Positions 60,542 to 64,000 of a stretch of DNA of 64,000 nt are shown piece after piece; positions within the stretch are counted from its first letter, which is position 1; each line of letters opens with the position of its first letter. The stretch lies in the NCBI RefSeq assembly GCF_000469545.1, contig NZ_KI273058.1, positions 62,001 through 126,000 of the forward strand, in the 5' to 3' direction. Below the pieces are notes generated by a model. It searched no databases. It saw nothing but the letters and a program-made list of their open reading frames with translations, and was not told the origin of the DNA. Position numbers and translations under genes: made by a program. The DNA is from Mitsuokella sp. oral taxon 131 str. W9106. GTDB lineage: Bacteria; Bacillota; Negativicutes; Selenomonadales; Selenomonadaceae.

Positions 60542-61423
60542 ATGAGATATGCACTTCGCCTGTTTTTCGCCGTCTGCGCCTTGGCTGTGATGCTTGCGGT
60601 GCAAATGGGCGCGGCATACGCCGCAGATGGCTGGTATTGGCTCTCGTCCGATGACAAGTACAGCAAGTTCTACGATCCGTCGTCCGTCGTCGTCACACAT
60701 ACGGCTTCTACTTCACGCGGCAAGATCGCGACGGAGATCGCTGCATGGACGAAAACCTCCTACAGCTACGAGGGCGCCAAGGAAACGATCGATGCGTACG
60801 GGCTGAAGGCGGTCATTCTCGATCCGTCGCAGTTCGCCTACAGCCTTGCGGAGATCGTCATCAACCCGCAGAACCGCACGCTGCAGTACGCGAAGGAAGA
60901 GTTCTGCGATGCTTCCGGCAAGGTGCTTTGGTCGCATGCCGATGGACGCGCCAAGGAGATCACGAGCCAGGAGTTTGACGAGGGATTCTACGATGCCGTT
61001 GTGGACCAAGTCTTTGCCATCGGCGAAGCAAAGCGTGCCAAGGCGGATGACCGCTGGATCACGCTTTGGGACAGTGTGGCGCCGGACGGCACGCGCATGC
61101 ACGTGACCGGCGATACGACGACGATGCGCATGAAAGGCGAAAACCTCATCTTTTGGAAATGGGCGGAGACGAAGGACAGCGCAGGGCACGTCATGGAGAT
61201 CCAGTTCCAAAAGGCGGCAGTCAACCTCCCGCAGGGAACGGAGCGCATCATAAAGGGGACGCGCTGGACGCCCGCTTCGGGCTGGAAGGACTTGGATGAC
61301 GACATGGACGGCGCCTATCGCATGATCCCGCCTACGAGCGTCGCGTACAAGGGAATCGAGAAGCTGCGCGCCTATGCAGCAGGCTATTCGATGTGGCTCA
61401 ACCGCTATAGCATTGAAGATTAA
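60542..61423 (+). CDS. exported protein of unknown function
   Basis: A 293-residue protein with a clear signal peptide (hydrophobic core about 8-20, cleavage near AYAAD at 25). The mature part opens with [16 protein letters not shown], a pattern I associate with surface proteins of Negativicutes, and continues as beta-rich sequence with many Trp and Asp residues and no catalytic motif. GGGAGGAG precedes the ATG at 60542. It lies 11 bp before metA, so the two are probably cotranscribed, though no functional link is evident. Confidence 0.75.
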   Translation: MRYALRLFFAVCALAVMLAVQMGAAYAADGWYWLSSDDKYSKFYDPSSVVVTHTASTSRGKIATEIAAWTKTSYSYEGAKETIDAYGLKAVILDPSQFAYSLAEIVINPQNRTLQYAKEEFCDASGKVLWSHADGRAKEITSQEFDEGFYDAVVDQVFAIGEAKRAKADDRWITLWDSVAPDGTRMHVTGDTTTMRMKGENLIFWKWAETKDSAGHVMEIQFQKAAVNLPQGTERIIKGTRWTPASGWKDLDDDMDGAYRMIPPTSVAYKGIEKLRAYAAGYSMWLNRYSIED

Positions 61424-61434
61424 GGAAGTGCCGT

Positions 61435-62367
61435 ATGCCAATTAAGATACCGAACAACCTGCCGGCGGCTCACGTCCTTGAGGGAGAGAATATCTTCGTC
61501 ATGGATGCGGATCGCGCCTACAGTCAGGACATCCGTCCGCTTCGGCTGATCATCTTGAACCTCATGCCCATCAAGTCGGTTACGGAGACGCAGCTCCTGC
61601 GCCTTTTGGGCAATACCTCCCTGCAGGTGGAAGTGGACTTCATCTACACGGAGTCGTATGTGCCGAGCCACACGTCGCATGCGTACCTCACGGAGTTTTA
61701 CGGCACGTTTGCCGAGGTGCGCCACAAAAAGTACGACGGCATGATCATCACAGGCGCGCCCGTCGAAAACATGGCATTCGAGGAAGTCGCCTACTGGGAC
61801 GAAGTCGCGGAGATCATGGAGTGGAGCAAGAAACACGTCTATTCCGTCTTCCACATTTGCTGGGGCGCACAGGCGGGGCTCTACTACCACTACGGCATCA
61901 AGAAGCACGATGTGCCCCAAAAGATTTTCGGCGTTTACCCGCACCACCTCTGCGTCGAGCACGAGAAGCTCCTGCGCGGATTTGACGATATCTTCTACGT
62001 GCCGCACTCGCGCTATACGGAAAACCGGCGTGAGGATATCGAGCGCGTGCCGGAGCTTGCCATACTCGCGGAAGCGGAAGGCGAGGCGGGACCCTATATC
62101 ATCGCGAACCTCGAGGCGCGCCAATTCTTCATCACGGGGCATGCGGAGTACGACCCGCTGACGCTCAAGCAGGAATACGACCGCGACGAAGCGGCGGGGC
62201 TCCATCCGAACATCCCGCAGAACTACTATCCGGATGATGACCCGCGGCAGACCCCCGTCGTCCGCTGGCGTTCCGTTGCGCATCTTCTCTTCGCGAACTG
62301 GCTCAATTACTACGTCTATCAGGAAACGCCGTATGAACTCGACAGCCTCTACAAGGAACGCGACTGA
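61435..62367 (+). CDS. metA: homoserine O-acyltransferase MetA (probably acetyl-CoA specific)
   Basis: A 310-residue MetA family enzyme for the first step of methionine synthesis. Lys47 (MPIKS), the nucleophile Cys142 (ICWGAQAG), and the histidine and glutamate of TGHAEYDP are seen. Residue 111 is glutamate (GAPVE). In Bacillus cereus MetA Glu111 gives acetyl-CoA use, whereas Gly111 in E. coli gives succinyl-CoA use, so the product is probably O-acetylhomoserine. No methionine riboswitch is seen upstream. Confidence 0.94.
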   Translation: MPIKIPNNLPAAHVLEGENIFVMDADRAYSQDIRPLRLIILNLMPIKSVTETQLLRLLGNTSLQVEVDFIYTESYVPSHTSHAYLTEFYGTFAEVRHKKYDGMIITGAPVENMAFEEVAYWDEVAEIMEWSKKHVYSVFHICWGAQAGLYYHYGIKKHDVPQKIFGVYPHHLCVEHEKLLRGFDDIFYVPHSRYTENRREDIERVPELAILAEAEGEAGPYIIANLEARQFFITGHAEYDPLTLKQEYDRDEAAGLHPNIPQNYYPDDDPRQTPVVRWRSVAHLLFANWLNYYVYQETPYELDSLYKERD

Positions 62368-62469
62368 TCGATTCAGCGGGATTTCATTTGCGTGCGTTAC
62401 GATAACGTCGTCATTTGATAAGATCCGTTTCCTTGAATACGGTGATGGGACAGGCAGGAGTGATTGGGC

Positions 62470-63141
62470 ATGAAGCGATGGTTCTTTGGTGTGCTGGGAG
62501 CAGCCGCAATCCTAGCGGCGATCCTTCCCAAAGGGACGGAGGCTGCGGTGCTTGTGCCCGAGTACATCTACGAGTGGGTGCAGTCGACCGCGCGCCAGAG
62601 CTACTACTTCAACAAGGCGCAAATGCACTACGGCGTCAAGGACGGCATCGTCGATCTCAATATACTTGTCGTGCCGACGCTGCGCACTTACGACGCCATC
62701 CAAATACAGGATGTCGTCTCAAAAAGGCGGTGGAAGCAGCTCTCCCTCGACGGCTACGACGGCCTCGTCGGAGCAGCAGAGTATCTGACGCTGAACCTCA
62801 AGGAGGGAACCGTGCGCATCACGCAGCACGACGACCTCGATCAGGACTGGGGCACGATCTTTTCCGACAAGCGCAGCGACGAAGAGCCCATAAGGCTCGC
62901 GAATCTTTCCGATAAGGACGTCGACGGCAAGTTCTATCAAGCGATCATCGCGTATGCGAATGCCCATCAGATCGAGATCGCTTCCCGCACGAATGGAACG
63001 CTTACGGAAGCGGACAAGAAGATACTCGAAGCGAAGCGCAAGGAATGGAGCAAGGCGCAGTATGAGAAGGATCATCCTGAGGAAGGGAACCAGCACGGCG
63101 CGAAGGATAAGAAGGATAACAAGAAGAAAAACCGAACCTAG
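62470..63141 (+). CDS. exported protein of unknown function with lysine-rich tail
   Basis: A 223-residue protein with a signal peptide (MKRWFF start, hydrophobic core to about 20, likely cleavage near TEAA). The mature part has no motif I recognise. The last 20 residues are Lys/Asp/Asn-rich and look disordered. GGAG lies 9 bp before the ATG at 62470. A 15 bp tandem duplication covers its last codons and stop. It follows metA by about 100 bp. Confidence 0.72.
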   Translation: MKRWFFGVLGAAAILAAILPKGTEAAVLVPEYIYEWVQSTARQSYYFNKAQMHYGVKDGIVDLNILVVPTLRTYDAIQIQDVVSKRRWKQLSLDGYDGLVGAAEYLTLNLKEGTVRITQHDDLDQDWGTIFSDKRSDEEPIRLANLSDKDVDGKFYQAIIAYANAHQIEIASRTNGTLTEADKKILEAKRKEWSKAQYEKDHPEEGNQHGAKDKKDNKKKNRT

Positions 63142-63155
63142 AAAAACCGAACCTA
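63126..63155 (+). repeat. 15 bp tandem duplication across a stop codon
   Basis: GAAAAACCGAACCTA occurs twice in a row (63126-63140, 63141-63155). The TAG stop of the exported protein spans the junction. Confidence 0.9.
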
Positions 63156-63156
63156 A

Positions 63157-63189
63157 AAGAAGGACTGCCGCATGGGAGCAGTCCTTCTT
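63157..63189. terminator. bidirectional terminator before nrdG
   Basis: A perfect 12 bp stem (63157-63168 with 63178-63189) with a 9 nt loop between convergent genes. Both sides have short T-rich runs. Confidence 0.8.
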
Positions 63190-63200
63190 CTATTGGAAAA

Positions 63201-63707
63201 TCAATGGTCGTAAAGCAGCACCACATGACCGCAATTTCGCGTCTCCTTCATCGCGATGACGCGCTGGTTGCGCGAGCCGCGGAAGTGGAGCGTGAGGTCG
63301 CGCTCGGCTTCGCGGTAGTCGCCGTCGACGAGGACGTCCACGGAAGCGAGCAGTGCGTCCGTCGCCGCATCGCCTTTTGCGCGCAGTTCCTCGAAGGTGA
63401 ATCCCGTGTAGCACCATACGTCAAGGCCTGCCGCATGGAGCTTTTTGGCGAGGACGGCGAGCGGTGCAGCTTGCAGGAACGGCTCGCCACCGCTGAACGT
63501 CACGCCGGTGAGCAGCGGATTCTTCCGAATTTGGGCGAAGAGCGAATCGACCGTTTCCGCCCTGCCGCCCGTGAGCGGCTGCGTCTCTTCGTTCTGGCAG
63601 CCGGGACAGTGGCGCGGGCAGCCCTGCACGAAGATCGTAAAGCGCACGCCGTCGCCGTCAACGACGGACTCGTCGACGACGCCCGCAACCTGTAGGGTTT
63701 CATTCAT
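63201..63707 (-). CDS. nrdG: anaerobic ribonucleotide reductase activating protein
   Basis: A 168-residue radical-SAM enzyme. The cluster motif CPRHCPGC supplies the CxxxCxxC cysteines, and FSGGEPF is the SAM-binding segment. NrdG makes the glycyl radical on NrdD. The start at 63707 is the ATG after the hairpin-containing gap; an earlier frame has no ribosome site. It lies downstream of nrdD on the same strand, the usual order. Confidence 0.94.
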   Translation of the reverse strand: MNETLQVAGVVDESVVDGDGVRFTIFVQGCPRHCPGCQNEETQPLTGGRAETVDSLFAQIRKNPLLTGVTFSGGEPFLQAAPLAVLAKKLHAAGLDVWCYTGFTFEELRAKGDAATDALLASVDVLVDGDYREAERDLTLHFRGSRNQRVIAMKETRNCGHVVLLYDH

Positions 63708-63733
63708 GGGGAGTACCTCGATAGACAGAAAGA

Positions 63734-63766
63734 GAGCCGTTGCCGTGGAGGGACAGGCAGCGGCTC
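63734..63766 (-). repeat. hairpin between nrdD and nrdG
   Basis: An 11 bp stem with one G-U pair (63734-63744 with 63756-63766). On the minus strand only a weak TCTTTCT follows, so it may lower rather than stop read-through into nrdG. Confidence 0.55.
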
Positions 63767-63791
63767 GCAAGGGGTTGGCGATCGGTGCGGG

Positions 63792-64000
63792 TCAGTGGAG
63801 CCCGTGCTTGACGCGCTCGTGTTCTTCAGCCTGCTTCGCATCGTTCCAACGGTCGACGGTTCCGACGAGATAGCCTGTGATGCGGCGGATGCGCTCGAAT
63901 TTCTGCGGCTGGAGCACGTACTCGATCGCGATCTTCCCATTCTCGGCCGGGGAGAGATCGAGACTGCTGACACGCTCGTTCGTCTTCTGCTCGACGCAGT
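63792..64000 (-). CDS. nrdD: anaerobic ribonucleoside-triphosphate reductase, C-terminal part
   Basis: The last 68 complete codons of a gene that enters from the right edge. The glycyl-radical loop is seen as RITGYLVG, with the radical glycine codon at 63873-63875. The charged tail RWNDAKQAEEHERVKHGLH is typical of NrdD ends. It reduces ribonucleotides to deoxyribonucleotides without oxygen. nrdG follows 84 bp downstream. Confidence 0.9.
   Translation of the reverse strand, partial: CVEQKTNERVSSLDLSPAENGKIAIEYVLQPQKFERIRRITGYLVGTVDRWNDAKQAEEHERVKHGLH

Noticed and set aside
1-64000. CRISPR array, insertion sequence, prophage or attachment site
   Set aside because: No spaced repeats, transposase, integrase, phage gene or duplicated tRNA end was found in reading the window.

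Overview
The window looks like chromosome from a high-GC, anaerobic, diderm Firmicute of the Negativicutes, most likely a Selenomonas relative. This is inferred from gene content and style, not from a marker-gene comparison. Signs are strong AGGAGG-type ribosome sites, sigma-A promoters with 16-18 bp spacers, frequent TTG/GTG starts, a LicT-type antiterminator with its RNA target, ABC-F and RecD2 proteins, oxygen-sensitive NrdDG, and respiratory formate and nitrate enzymes. I see no prophage, insertion sequence, CRISPR array or rRNA. One tRNA is present.

Layout. 1-3171 (minus): an operon of a UroD-superfamily protein with a methyltransferase zinc motif, an amino-acid-type binding lipoprotein and two permeases. 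3278-9982 (plus): fdhD, then fdnG-fdhE-fdnH-fdnI for membrane formate dehydrogenase. 10066-16878: zinc-ribbon protein, metG-tatD, a 3D-domain cell-wall protein, an MFS transporter and an orphan vsr; a small minus-strand hypothetical lies between. 17020-19400 (minus): gltX, tRNA-Glu(CUC) and a TSUP permease. 19491-24541 (plus): LysR regulator, two-component pair, HAD and PHP phosphatases.

24607-25144 holds no convincing gene. It has a near-consensus promoter, many nested hairpins, a long-range 6+8 bp helix closing about 410 nt, and a strong terminator. This is a candidate large structured RNA of about 500 nt that I do not recognise, and it is the most interesting item here. A minus-strand operon for a 64-residue cysteine-rich exported peptide and a 190-residue protein lies next to it.

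26098-33489: rmlD, sstT, a protein-glycosylation-like trio (methyltransferase-like protein, glycosyltransferase, TPR/O-GlcNAc-transferase-like protein), a zinc-ribbon protein and a binding lipoprotein. 33520-38529 (minus): moaC; a PTS operon (EIIA, LicT-like antiterminator, EIIBC, HAD phosphatase) behind a textbook antiterminator/terminator switch; and a cyclase-family hydrolase. 38682-47381: nitrate respiration, with narK, a Crp/Fnr regulator carrying a C-terminal four-cysteine cluster, and narGHJI. Similar TGTRA-N6-TTACR sites lie before narK and narG, and a related site lies before fdhD, suggesting one regulator links formate oxidation to nitrate reduction. MoaC (molybdopterin) and FdhD/FdhE support the same enzymes.

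47602-54669: an AraC regulator divergent from fucI-fucK-fucU-fucA-fucP for L-fucose use. 54742-63141: LCP ligase, ABC-F ATPase, recD2, and metA flanked by two exported proteins of unknown function. 63201-64000 (minus): nrdG and the C-terminus of nrdD.
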